Below are positions 51,593-60,363 of a stretch of DNA of 64,000 bases, piece after piece (within the stretch, counting starts at the first letter, position 1; each line of letters begins with the position of its first letter). The DNA comes from Pseudomonas laurylsulfatiphila (GTDB taxonomy: Bacteria > Pseudomonadota > Gammaproteobacteria > Pseudomonadales > Pseudomonadaceae). Location of the stretch: NCBI RefSeq assembly GCF_002934665.1, contig NZ_NIRS01000007.1, positions 1 to 64,000 on the forward strand, given 5' to 3'. A program made the position numbers and the translations under genes. Under the pieces are notes generated by a model. It was given only the letters and a program-made list of their open reading frames with translations. It made no database searches and had not been told where the DNA came from.

Positions 51593-53515
51593 TCATCCCA
51601 CGCGGAAGTGGCTCACCATCTGCTGCAATTGACCACCCAACCGCGCCAGCTCAACGCTGGACTTGGCAGTCTCATCGCTCGCCGCAGCCGTCTGCTCCGA
51701 CACATCGCGCACGTTTATGATGCTGCGACTGATCTCCTCGGCCACGGCGCTTTGCTGTTCGGCCGCAGCGGCGATCTGCTGGTTCATCGACTGGATGTTG
51801 GACACCGTGCGGGTGATGCTCTCCAGTGACTCGCCGGCCTTGCGGGTCAGGGCCACGCTGCTGTCGGTGAGGACGCGGCTGTTGTTCATCACGGCGGACA
51901 CTTGTTGCGTGCCGTTCTGCAGGCCGGCCACCAGGCCTTCGATTTCCTCGGTGGATTTCTGCGTGCGTTGGGCCAGGCCGCGGACCTCGTCGGCTACTAC
52001 GGCAAAACCACGACCGGCTTCACCGGCGCGGGCCGCTTCGATGGCGGCGTTGAGCGCCAGCAGGTTGGTCTGCTCGGCCACGGCCTTGATCACGTCCATG
52101 ACGCTGCCGATCTTGTCGCTTTCCTGTTGCAGCACGCTCATGGCCTCGGTGGAGCGCACCACTTCGCTGGCCAGGCGCTCGATCTGGGCGATGGCTTCGT
52201 TGACCACTTTGTCGCCTTCACGGGCTTCGCCGTCCGCCGCTGCAGCGGCTTGCGAAGCTTCTTCGGCGTTGCGCGCGACTTCCTGCACGGTGGCGGTCAT
52301 CTCGTGCATGGCGGTCGCGACCTGATCGGTCTCGACTTTCTGGCTGTTGACCCCGGCGCTGGTCTGTTCGGTCACGGCCGACAGCTCCTCGGCGGCGCTG
52401 GCGATCTGGGTTACGCCGTCGCGGATGCCGCTGATCAAGTCGCGCAGGGTCACGCCCATACGTGCGATGCCTTGCTGCAACACGCCGAGTTCGTCACGAC
52501 GGGTGACCAGCACGTTCTGGGACAGATCGCCGCTGGCGATGCGGTCGACCACTGCCAGGGTTTCGCGCAACGGACGGGTGATCTGGCGCGTGATGACCAC
52601 GGCGGCAATGATGCCCACCAACAATGCCAGCAGCGTGCTGATCAGTTGCAGCGTGCGCGCCCGGGCGCTTTCGGCGTCCCGGCGGTCAAGCTGGATCTGA
52701 TACAGCTGATCGCTCTGGGACACGATGGCGGCGCCCTGGTCGGTCATTTCCTTGCGCGCCTGCACCGCGTCATTGCTGGCGGCCTTGTAGGCCTGCAAGG
52801 CGCTGCGGTAGTTGCCCAGCGCGGTTTCCAGCTGACGCAGGGCGTCTTGCTGGGTGTCGGCGAAATGCGCGTTCAGCGGTTTCAGGCTGGCGATGGCGGC
52901 GTCCAGTTGGCTGACCGCTTTTTGCTCGGTTTCGGTATTGGTGGTGGCGGTGTAACCACGTACTTCGTAACGCGCCAACAGGAACGCTTCCTTGGCTGTT
53001 GTAATGGCCTGGAACTGTTCGAAGCGCTGGTCGCTCAGCGGCATTTGCTGCACGCGGGTGTTGATGTCATTGATCAGCGCGTTGGCGGTTTCGGCGTTGA
53101 CGCTCATGGCGTCGCGGGCGCTGTTGCCGGCGCGATAAGCGTTGCGCATTTTGCCCAGGGACGTCCTGTAGGCGTCGATCACGGTGCCCTGCTCCCGGAG
53201 CAGCTTGAGGTTTTCCGGGCTCTTGAACTTCGCCAGCAGGGCCTGTTGCTGGGCCGAGAAGGCGTCGAGGGTGGTCTGCACGCCCTGCGCGGCGGTTTCG
53301 TCGCCGTTGGTCAGCATGTATTGCAGGCGAACCACGCGCAGCTTGGTCAGGCCGGCGTTGAGCTGGGTGATATCGCTCATCCAGTTACTGCGGTCGATCA
53401 ACCCGCCCAGGCTGGTCCAGCCGGTCAGGGCGAGGACGCAGGTCAGTGCCAGCACGAGGCCAAATCCAAGGCCCAGTTTCAGGTTCACGCTGATGTTGCC
53501 GAACCAGCTATTCAT
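51593..53515 (-). CDS. Methyl-accepting chemotaxis protein with HBM sensor domain
   Basis: This 640-residue chemoreceptor has TM1 near residues 10-30 (VNLKLGLGFGLVLALTCVLALTGW), a periplasmic helical bimodular (HBM) domain about 35-285, TM2 about 285-305, HAMP (RQITRPLRETLAVVDRIASGDLSQ) and a cytoplasmic signalling hairpin with EQTNLLALNAAIEAARAGE. Length and N-terminus resemble P. putida McpS/McpQ, which sense TCA-cycle intermediates or citrate, so an organic acid is the likely ligand. There is no C-terminal CheR-tethering pentapeptide. ATG 53515 was chosen by family. Confidence 0.88.
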   Translation of the reverse strand: MNSWFGNISVNLKLGLGFGLVLALTCVLALTGWTSLGGLIDRSNWMSDITQLNAGLTKLRVVRLQYMLTNGDETAAQGVQTTLDAFSAQQQALLAKFKSPENLKLLREQGTVIDAYRTSLGKMRNAYRAGNSARDAMSVNAETANALINDINTRVQQMPLSDQRFEQFQAITTAKEAFLLARYEVRGYTATTNTETEQKAVSQLDAAIASLKPLNAHFADTQQDALRQLETALGNYRSALQAYKAASNDAVQARKEMTDQGAAIVSQSDQLYQIQLDRRDAESARARTLQLISTLLALLVGIIAAVVITRQITRPLRETLAVVDRIASGDLSQNVLVTRRDELGVLQQGIARMGVTLRDLISGIRDGVTQIASAAEELSAVTEQTSAGVNSQKVETDQVATAMHEMTATVQEVARNAEEASQAAAAADGEAREGDKVVNEAIAQIERLASEVVRSTEAMSVLQQESDKIGSVMDVIKAVAEQTNLLALNAAIEAARAGEAGRGFAVVADEVRGLAQRTQKSTEEIEGLVAGLQNGTQQVSAVMNNSRVLTDSSVALTRKAGESLESITRTVSNIQSMNQQIAAAAEQQSAVAEEISRSIINVRDVSEQTAAASDETAKSSVELARLGGQLQQMVSHFRVG

Positions 53516-53775
53516 CAAATTCCTCCAGGAACGTAGTGCTTCTTTTTCGTCGGTTGGCTGGAAGATTGTTTTTTTTGGGGGCCGCCAAGCTGTGTAAGCA
53601 GGATGTATCGGCAGCAATGGCGGGAGCTGAAAGGATTTTTCCAAACGGATTCTGTAACAAGATTTTTACAGTGTTTTTAAGCTTTTTTTCACATGTGTTT
53701 CACCTGCCACCAACGCACGCTTCTTTAACCTCTCGGGATCTAATGAGGTGGTGCGTGCCGGCGAGGCGGCTTGAT

Positions 53776-54447
53776 GTGGAACTAAGACTGAGTCTTTTCG
53801 GGATAAAACGCTCGATAGATCTGAAGCGCTTCGCCCGCTATCGCAACGCTGCGGTGGTGTTGGCCTCGGCGCTGCTGGTGATTCCGTTGACCTTTTTTTT
53901 GCTGCGTCCCGCCACTGCACCGGACCTGGCTCACGGCAATGTGGCCGGTGCACAGGCTTTGATGACGGGATGGGCCAAGGGTGACGTGATCGTGCTGGTG
54001 CGCCACGTCGAGCGCTGCGATCACTCCTCGGCGCCTTGCCTGGTTGGCAACGATGGCATTACCGAGCGCTCTCGCAGTATTGCCCAGAGCCTCGGGGCGC
54101 AGTTCAAACACCTTGGCCTGGGCAAGGCCGACATCTATCACAGCCCGATCCTGCGTACGGCTCAGACGGCCAACTTCATGTTCAACAAGGTTGGCACGGG
54201 AGAGGACTGGCTGATCAGTTGCAAGGGCACCATGCTGCGTGACGCGCTTGCGCATAAGGTGGCCGGGCGTAACCTGGTTCTGGTGACCCACAGCGAGTGC
54301 ATGGAGCAACTGGAAAAAGAGCTCAATTTACCGCCTTCGACCCTGGGTTATGGTGCTTCACTGTTTATTTCCGCCGAAACCCCGCAGACTCCGCGCATGC
54401 TTGGCTTTATCGAAGCTTCCGACTGGAGCTCGGTGAGCACCCATTGA
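53776..54447 (+). CDS. Ais/PmrG-like histidine phosphatase family protein
   Basis: This is a 223-residue protein with one N-terminal membrane segment (YRNAAVVLASALLVIPLTFFLL) and a periplasmic histidine-phosphatase fold: LVRHVERCDHSSAPC carries the R-H of the phosphohistidine site. HSPILRTAQTANFMF and LVTHSECME complete the pocket. Relatives (Ais/PmrG) dephosphorylate LPS-core heptose phosphate. The PAP2 gene 34 bp downstream fits an envelope-lipid theme. GTG 53776 (GAGG upstream) was preferred over ATG 53743, whose extra codons lack similarity. Confidence 0.75.
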   Translation: MELRLSLFGIKRSIDLKRFARYRNAAVVLASALLVIPLTFFLLRPATAPDLAHGNVAGAQALMTGWAKGDVIVLVRHVERCDHSSAPCLVGNDGITERSRSIAQSLGAQFKHLGLGKADIYHSPILRTAQTANFMFNKVGTGEDWLISCKGTMLRDALAHKVAGRNLVLVTHSECMEQLEKELNLPPSTLGYGASLFISAETPQTPRMLGFIEASDWSSVSTH

Positions 54448-54481
54448 GTTTTTCCTTCCTCTTTCTGAATCAGGGTTCACA

Positions 54482-55315
54482 ATGCTGACCGCCTCTCGCT
54501 ACCGCTTTTACTGGGTGAATTTTGGTATTCCGCTGGCCTGCGCGGTCGTGGTGTTCCTGATGTTCGACATGACCAGCATCGACATCGCCTTCAACAATTA
54601 CTTTTTTGATCCGGTGACGCAGACATACCCGTTGGACCAGGTCCACCTGTTCGAGAAAATTACCCACAAATGGGCGCGGATCATCCCGAACTGGACCGGC
54701 GAAATTGCGATTATCGGTGCCTTGCTGTCGTTTCTCTGGCCGCGCCTGAAGGCTGAAAAGCATTCGAAAATCATCGCCTTCCTGGAAAAAATCAAAGTTG
54801 CACCGGTGCTGCGCTTTGCCACCCGCCACCGTCGCGATTTTCTCTACGTCGTGTTCGCGTTCTCCATCAGCACCGGGGTCATTCACTACCTCAAGGGCCA
54901 CACCAGCGTGTATTGCCCGATCGAAACCACCCTGTACGGCGGCAAAATGGAGCACGTCGAGTGGTATGAGAATTTCGACCTGCTGAAAGTTGCCGGTCCG
55001 GGGCGCTGCTGGCCGGGCGGACATGCCTCGGGCGGTTTCACCATGCTGGCGTTGTACTTCGTGGCTCGCCGTTATCGCTGGCGCTATTCCAAGGCGATCA
55101 TGTACGGCTCGCTGACCCTCGGTTTCATCTATGGCACAACGCGGGTGCTGCAAGGCTGGCACTACATGTCCCACACCTTCTGGGCCGGGATCTTTGTGTG
55201 GCTGGCGTGTTTGCTGACGGCACTGGCGTTTTACGGGCGAGCGAGGCTGGAACAGCCGGTGCTCTCCAAAGCGCAACAACCGGTGCCGGTGGCTCAGAGT
55301 CAGCCAGTGAATTGA
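54482..55315 (+). CDS. PAP2-family lipid phosphatase (LpxE/LpxT-like)
   Basis: This 277-residue inner-membrane PAP2 phosphatase has about six helices. The three PAP2 motifs are KGHTSVYCP (K and R/P segment variant), WPGGHASGG (SGH-like), and TRVLQGWHYMSHT (R...H). It is near the Ais-like gene and may act on lipid A or undecaprenyl pyrophosphate, but the substrate is not visible. ATG 54482 is at a good distance from the Ais-like stop. The positively charged C-terminal Q/P tail is not conserved. Confidence 0.82.
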   Translation: MLTASRYRFYWVNFGIPLACAVVVFLMFDMTSIDIAFNNYFFDPVTQTYPLDQVHLFEKITHKWARIIPNWTGEIAIIGALLSFLWPRLKAEKHSKIIAFLEKIKVAPVLRFATRHRRDFLYVVFAFSISTGVIHYLKGHTSVYCPIETTLYGGKMEHVEWYENFDLLKVAGPGRCWPGGHASGGFTMLALYFVARRYRWRYSKAIMYGSLTLGFIYGTTRVLQGWHYMSHTFWAGIFVWLACLLTALAFYGRARLEQPVLSKAQQPVPVAQSQPVN

Positions 55316-55334
55316 GTGGGCGTAGCCGGGGAAT

Positions 55335-55555
55335 TGTAGGAGCCAGCCTGCTGGCGATGGACTCAAGTGCGCCGCGTTCATCCAGTTCACACGCGTAATC
55401 GTTAACGACCATCGCTGCGATGCGGCGACCCGACAAGCCAGCTCCCACAAGGGGCCATGCCCACGCTGAAACTGTAGGAGCCAGCCTGCTGGCGATGGAC
55501 TCAAGTGCGCCGCGTTTATCCGGTTCACACGCGTTATCGTTGACGACCATCGCTG
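55335..55555. repeat. Tandem direct repeat of an 83-bp REP-derived unit
   Basis: Unit 1 (55335-55417) and unit 2 (55473-55555) are 138 bp apart, with four mismatches in 83 bp. Both begin with TAGGAGCCAGCCTGCTGGCGA. Between them is an inverted GACAAGCCAGCTCCCAC. This pattern suggests duplication of a whole REP doublet. The stretch 55316-55719 has no gene besides this repeat and a terminator. Confidence 0.75.
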
Positions 55556-55583
55556 GCAAGAGTCGAAAAAACCAGTTAAAGCC

Positions 55584-55610
55584 CAAAAAAAAGCCCGCGG
55601 GAGGGCGGGC
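55584..55610 (-). terminator. Terminator of the leftward DUF2252 gene
   Basis: The stem GCCCGC/GCGGGC at 55593-55610 has an eight-A run on its left. On the minus strand this is a hairpin followed by T8, ending leftward transcription about 110 bp after the DUF2252 stop. Confidence 0.8.
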
Positions 55611-55719
55611 AAACCGTAGTTTCTTGAATGAGCGAGCGAAATGTACAGGCTGGCGCGAGAGTGGGGGGTGAAGAAAAATTCATCTCGATCAAAGCCCCGC
55701 ACCAGAGCCTGCGACACCG

Positions 55720-57126
55720 CTACGGCAAATGATCCGCGGCAAAGTCGGCTTCCGACCGTGCACGTAAACGGCCCTTGCGGCAGGCTTGCTGGAAGCGCTC
55801 GAAATCGCGCTCGTTCTGCTCGGTATAGCCCTGGGCGTATTTATAAAGCGCGTCGGCCAGTGCGTCGCTCTTGCCGATGTAGCCGCTGATCACCGCCGCC
55901 TGCCCGGAACACTTGGCATGGGCGCGAGCCAGGGCCCGGCCGCAAAGCCGGCCGTAGGCCGCGAAGGCTTCACCATCGAAGGTCTCGAGTTCGGCGGAGA
56001 TTTTCATATCGCGCAATTGCCGCACATAGAAATGCCGCCCGCTGGGGCCGGTGGTCCAGCCGAGGAACAGGTCGCTGGCCGATTGCATCAAGCGTTGCCC
56101 CTCGACCACCCGCTGCCCTTCATGCCGCACCCGCGACCTGGCCTTCACGTAGCCGGCGAGTACCGAGCGCCGCGCTTCCTTGAATTGCAGGAACAACGGG
56201 AACTGCTGATCGTCGGTCAGCAGCGCCACCAGGCAACGGGTGCCGACACTGCCGACGCCCACCACCTTGAAGGCCATGTCCTGCACGTGAAAACGCGACA
56301 GCAGATCACGGCGGTCCGCTTGCAGGGTGCCGCGATAGTCACGCATGAAGGTGTCGTAGAGCGGGCGCCAGTCCGAGAGGCGCAACCAGTCATCATCGGC
56401 GTCCAACAGCGTGGTGTTCTTGTGCAGGTGGAAAATTTCCGGCAGGTCATCGCGAATGATCAGACGCCCATGGGCATCGCGTTCGCTGATTTTTGGCAGT
56501 AGTTCGGCATGGGTGCGACGCTCGGCTTTTGCGATAGCGCGCTCCACGTGTTCCAGGGTGCTTTTGTTGGCCTGCGCCAGCAGGTCGTCATAGCTGATGG
56601 ATTCGTACCAGGTTTCCAGCGAACTTTGTTCGGCGCATTCGAGCATGGTTTTCTGATAGGCACTCACCACCTCATGGCAGATGGTTTCTTCAACCGACTC
56701 GCCATGGCGCAAGTCGTGGGCGGCCACCAGAAAACTCGCCACCAGGCGTTTCAAGTCCCACTCCCACGGCCCGGGATGGGCTTCATCGAAGTCGTTGACG
56801 CTGAACAGCAAGTTGCGTTCCGGCGTTGCGAAACCGCCGAAATTCATCAAGTGGCTATCGCCACAAATCGGCGAAACCAGCCCCATGTTCGAAGTGCCCG
56901 CCAGGTCGTGGGCCTGCAGCAGCGCATTGCCGCGATAGAAGGTGAACGGCGACACCAGCATGCGCCCGTAGCGCAGTTCCACCAGCGATTTGATGCGTCC
57001 TTCACTCGACGCCTTGATCAGCGGTATCGGGTCGCGATCGACATTGCCCAAGGCTGCTTGCGAACTGCGCGAGCACTTCTTGCGTGCATCCTTACCTTGC
57101 TTCAAACGGTCGGTGAGGGTCGTCAT
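55720..57126 (-). CDS. DUF2252 family protein
   Basis: This 468-residue DUF2252 protein is kinase-like in fold: RMLVSPFTFYRGNA, VSPICGDSHLMNFGGFATPE (the GDxHxxN motif of aminoglycoside-kinase-type folds) and FSVNDFDEAHPGPWEWDLKR (DFD). These motifs suggest a phosphotransferase-like domain, but no substrate is established. Ends with a well-formed terminator. A single-gene unit on the minus strand. Confidence 0.82.
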   Translation of the reverse strand: MTTLTDRLKQGKDARKKCSRSSQAALGNVDRDPIPLIKASSEGRIKSLVELRYGRMLVSPFTFYRGNALLQAHDLAGTSNMGLVSPICGDSHLMNFGGFATPERNLLFSVNDFDEAHPGPWEWDLKRLVASFLVAAHDLRHGESVEETICHEVVSAYQKTMLECAEQSSLETWYESISYDDLLAQANKSTLEHVERAIAKAERRTHAELLPKISERDAHGRLIIRDDLPEIFHLHKNTTLLDADDDWLRLSDWRPLYDTFMRDYRGTLQADRRDLLSRFHVQDMAFKVVGVGSVGTRCLVALLTDDQQFPLFLQFKEARRSVLAGYVKARSRVRHEGQRVVEGQRLMQSASDLFLGWTTGPSGRHFYVRQLRDMKISAELETFDGEAFAAYGRLCGRALARAHAKCSGQAAVISGYIGKSDALADALYKYAQGYTEQNERDFERFQQACRKGRLRARSEADFAADHLP

Positions 57127-57241
57127 GGGGGCCTATTCGACGGGTGTTTTAGGGCGTTTGCGAATGGAGTGTAGAAGGGCTTTGTGGGTTCGTGTTTGCC
57201 CGGCGACTGACCTGTCTGGCATCGGCATGGATCGATCCATC

Positions 57242-57604
57242 TCAAGCCTCTGCTTCCTCGAGGGGCGCGATGTTGTCCAGAGCCCGGTTCACCAGCAATT
57301 GCGCCAGCACGGCCAACTGCTGGATCGCCAGGGCGATGTTGCGACGCGAACTCTCAAGCTCGCAGGCAAGGTCGGTGCTCATGACGTTGAGCGAGGCGAG
57401 GGTTTCGCTGGCGTGGGTGAGCAGGGACGGTGTGTCGATGTCGGGGCGGATGGTGAAGACGTGGCTGACGGGGTCGAGGTGATTGGGGTTGCGCAGGCGG
57501 GCGCTGATGGCGGGTTCGGTGGTGTTGGAGAGGTTGGATAAGTCGGGTGATTCGGTTGTTGGGTCTGGTGAAGTGTCTGGCGGGTTGGGGCTATGTTTTT
57601 TCAA
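57242..57604 (-). CDS. DUF6124 family protein
   Basis: This 120-residue acidic, proline-rich N-terminus plus a helical C-part (VFTIRPDIDTPSLLTHASETLASLNVMSTDLACELE) matches the Pseudomonas-specific DUF6124 pattern. No domain of known function is visible. It probably has its own promoter. The 315 bp to its right (57605-57919) contain no gene, RNA or repeat that I can support. Confidence 0.8.
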   Translation of the reverse strand: MKKHSPNPPDTSPDPTTESPDLSNLSNTTEPAISARLRNPNHLDPVSHVFTIRPDIDTPSLLTHASETLASLNVMSTDLACELESSRRNIALAIQQLAVLAQLLVNRALDNIAPLEEAEA

Positions 57605-57919
57605 GATTGTGCTCCGTCTTTGGTTGAAGGAGCTGCCAACTATCTGCTGTCAATCAGGTGTGGGTGGCAGCTGTACGCGGGTTGACAGACCGGAGAGCAC
57701 AAAACCGGTGCATCCGAAGATGCCCCACGCACAGCCACCATAAAGACAGAACGCGCGGAAGCATGCCGTTTTATCAGTAGGAGTGGAAGGTTGCTCTTCA
57801 GCCTGTCAAAGCCGATCGCTGATGTGCAGCGACCCCTGAAGGCTATCGTCGAGAAGCAGCCCCCGCCAGTTCATGAAAGGCGATGCGTTTTGCGGGAAAT
57901 GTCCTAGGACGCGGTGAAG

Positions 57920-58381
57920 TCACAGGTCGCTCGATCTCACCGTGTGCTTGAAATGATGCTCCCAAAGCCTCACCCCCAACCCGCCCGTCCGGTCCAGTGA
58001 CGACCCCACCGTCAAATCCGTAATCAAGGTCGGCTGCAAACCCGCATCAAACAGCGCAAACCCCGCCGCCAGGCAGCAGGTTTCGGTCTGCAGGCCGCAC
58101 ACCAGCACGCGCTCGAGGTTCAGGCTTTTCAGGTAGTCGATGGTTTGCGGCGTGGGGGCGTAGCCGTGCTTGATGAAAATCCGGTCGGCGGGGATCAGGC
58201 TGTCATCGTCCGGCGCGGGGTGCCAGCCAAGCTGTTTTTCGAAGGGGGTTATGGACTCGTCGTGACGCTCGACCGTGGCGACACTGGGCAGGGTGCCGAT
58301 GAGTGCCCGGATGCCGTCGACCAGCCACTCGGGCGGGGCGAAGCCGGGTTGTACGTCGATGATCAGGAGGGCTTGGCGCAT
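57920..58381 (-). CDS. Cysteine hydrolase (isochorismatase family)
   Basis: This 153-residue isochorismatase-fold hydrolase has a catalytic Asp in LLIIDVQPGF, Lys in IFIKHGYAP and nucleophile Cys in GLQTETCCLAAG. Substrate may be a nicotinamide-like amide or an isochorismate-like ether, unknown here. ATG 58381 follows GGAGAAGCC. Upstream open codons are REP sequence. A partial REP unit (58455-58482) lies upstream. Confidence 0.85.
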   Translation of the reverse strand: MRQALLIIDVQPGFAPPEWLVDGIRALIGTLPSVATVERHDESITPFEKQLGWHPAPDDDSLIPADRIFIKHGYAPTPQTIDYLKSLNLERVLVCGLQTETCCLAAGFALFDAGLQPTLITDLTVGSSLDRTGGLGVRLWEHHFKHTVRSSDL

Positions 58382-58454
58382 GGGCTTCTCCGGGAGAGAG
58401 GGCGGTGACGCGGGGACCTGAGGTTGGAAAACATCCGGGCGGTTTCGCTGGCCT

Positions 58455-58482
58455 CTTCGCGGGCAAGCCTGCTCCCACAGGG
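58455..58482. repeat. Solitary REP unit
   Basis: TTCGCGGGCAAGCCTGCTCCCACAG is a single core with no inverted partner, upstream of the cysteine hydrolase gene. Its centre (GGGCAAGCC) differs from the GAGCGAGC family. Confidence 0.65.
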
Positions 58483-58524
58483 TGCGGTGTGAGGCATGAA
58501 TGATCAAACCCCAGATGCAACAAA

Positions 58525-58541
58525 GCCCGCACTGGGCGGGC
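58525..58541 (-). terminator. Orphan leftward hairpin terminator
   Basis: GCCCGC/GCGGGC forms a stem with minus-strand CTTTGTTG after it. No leftward gene ends here. It precedes a tRNA-like CCA end on the minus strand (58557-58582), so it may be left from a deleted tRNA gene. The whole stretch 58382-58863 otherwise holds no gene that I can support. Confidence 0.4.
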
Positions 58542-58805
58542 CTTGTCAGCTTTGGTTGGTGGGCCGGGGTAAGTTGAACAGGATTGGTAACTTTCTGATT
58601 TTGATAGGTAATTTTCTTTTAGAGATTTATGTGGAATACCTTTTGGAATACCAGAGGTTTCCGCAGGTTGTTGGGATTTTCAGCGATATCCCTGCCAAAT
58701 TTCTTGACTAAGCTGAAGCGCTTCCACCCTCACAGCGCTAAGGCCTCCGTAGTTTCGACATGCGGACCTTCGATTCAGTGATATCCAGTACACTTGCCCC
58801 ATCTC

Positions 58806-58828
58806 TAGCCTGCCAGCGGAGCAGGCTA
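58806..58828 (+). promoter_or_regulatory. Inverted repeat upstream of the restriction-modification operon
   Basis: TAGCCTGC and GCAGGCTA are perfect 8-bp arms around CAGCGGA, 36 bp before the hsdM start. A T8 run follows about 20 bp later. It could be an operator or an attenuator stem; neither can be chosen from sequence. Confidence 0.35.
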
Positions 58829-58863
58829 CCCGAACAGCTGCTCAAGTTTTTTTTCGAGTAAAA

Positions 58864-60363
58864 ATGACCCTGATTAAATTAAAAGACCTTGAAGCGCACC
58901 TATGGCACGCCGCACACATCATCACCGGCCCCATCGACGCCTCCGACTACAAAACCTACATATTCCCGATCCTATTCTTCAAACGGATCTGCGATGTGTA
59001 TGACGAAGAGTTTGAAGAGGTGCTGGCCAAGGTCGGAAGCGCGGAGCTGGCGCGCGAGAAAATCTTCCATCGCATCGAGGTTCCTGTTGGCAGCCACTGG
59101 GATGACGTGTTTGCCAAGTCCCACGATATCGGCAAGGCACTTAAGGATGCTTTTCTAGGCATAGAGCAAGCCAACACCCAGTTGCATGGCATTTTCGGCG
59201 ATGCCAGTTGGACCAATAAAGAGCGCTTGCCGGATGAGCTGCTAGCCACGCTGCTCAACCACTTCAACAAAGTCGATCTAGGGGTTGCCAGCGTTCGTAA
59301 CGACGATATGGGGCGCGCCTACGAATACCTGATCAAGCGCTTTGCTGACAAAGCCAACAAGAAAGCCGGTGAGTTCTACACCCCGCGCACCATTGTGCGG
59401 CTGATGGTCAACATTCTTGACCCCAAAGCGGGCGAAAGCGTTTATGACCCGGCTTGCGGTACGGGCGGCATGTTGCTGGAGACCATTCACCACGTTCGAG
59501 AAAACACGGGTGATCCCCGGCTGCTGAAGCTCAAAGGTCAGGAAAAGAACTTGACCACTGAAGCCATTGCCCGCATGAACCTGTTTCTCCACGGCCAGGA
59601 AGACTTTGAGATTGTTCGTGGAGATACCCTGCGTGAGCCTAAGTTTCTGATCTACGACCGGCTCGAAACCTTTGATTGTGTGATCGCCAATCCACCGTTC
59701 AGCCTCAGTGAGTGGGGTCATGAACAATGGGCGGCGGACGCCTACAGCCGCAACAGTCACGGCCTGGCCCCGAAAACCAACGGTGACTTTGCCTGGGTAC
59801 AGCACATGTTCGCCTCCCTCAATGCCGATGGGCGAATGGCGGTTGTGTTGCCCCATGGCGTGCTGTTCCGTGGTGCGGCAGAGGGCCGAATCCGCACCAG
59901 CCTGCTCCAAGAAAACCGCATCGAAGCCATTATCGGCGTAGCGCCCAATCTGTTTTACGGCACCGCTATCCCGGCTTGCATCCTGTTGCTGCGCAAGCAG
60001 CGCCCTGATGAGCATCGTGACCATGTACTTATCATCAATGCCGAGGAGATTTTCACCAAAGGCCGCGCGCAAAACACCCTGAGCAATGCCCAGGCGGATC
60101 AGATTTACCAGATCTACCTAGAGCAGTATCAGCAAGGCCCCTCTGCCATAGCATTGGAAGGAGTAGCGCGCTGGGTGCCGCTGGGTGAAATTGCCGAAAA
60201 CGACTTCAACCTGAACATTGCTCGCTATGTGCAAAAGCCACTGGAAGAAGAAACAATCACCGTCGAAGAGGCGCTGAAAGACTTTCAGCAGAAACTGGCC
60301 GCACTGGAGCAGGCCGAGCAGGAGCTGGAAGAACTGCTGATCAAGGAAGGGTTTGAGCTATGA
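58864..60363 (+). CDS. hsdM: Type I restriction-modification methylase subunit (HsdM, free copy)
   Basis: This 499-residue N6-adenine methylase has an N-terminal HsdM domain (GPIDASDYKTYIFPILFFKRICDVY), the SAM-binding motif I DPACGTGG (195-202) and catalytic NPPF (276-279). The C-terminal coiled coil, rich in Glu/Gln/Leu, matches HsdM. It modifies adenines with an HsdS partner. It is the first gene of the locus, which overlaps the next small ORF by four bases (ATGA). A second, different HsdM is fused to HsdS downstream. Confidence 0.92.
   Translation: MTLIKLKDLEAHLWHAAHIITGPIDASDYKTYIFPILFFKRICDVYDEEFEEVLAKVGSAELAREKIFHRIEVPVGSHWDDVFAKSHDIGKALKDAFLGIEQANTQLHGIFGDASWTNKERLPDELLATLLNHFNKVDLGVASVRNDDMGRAYEYLIKRFADKANKKAGEFYTPRTIVRLMVNILDPKAGESVYDPACGTGGMLLETIHHVRENTGDPRLLKLKGQEKNLTTEAIARMNLFLHGQEDFEIVRGDTLREPKFLIYDRLETFDCVIANPPFSLSEWGHEQWAADAYSRNSHGLAPKTNGDFAWVQHMFASLNADGRMAVVLPHGVLFRGAAEGRIRTSLLQENRIEAIIGVAPNLFYGTAIPACILLLRKQRPDEHRDHVLIINAEEIFTKGRAQNTLSNAQADQIYQIYLEQYQQGPSAIALEGVARWVPLGEIAENDFNLNIARYVQKPLEEETITVEEALKDFQQKLAALEQAEQELEELLIKEGFEL

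Noticed and set aside
51902..53536. 544-residue plus-strand frame opposite the chemoreceptor
   Set aside because: Shadow of helical, Ala/Glu-rich MCP codons; low complexity, no motif.
57605..57919. Intergenic 315 bp as possible small RNA or gene
   Set aside because: No promoter-terminator pair, no strong stem and no coherent ORF seen.
58557..58640. A complete tRNA gene on the minus strand
   Set aside because: Only the CCA-end fragment matches; no D or anticodon arm can be folded upstream.
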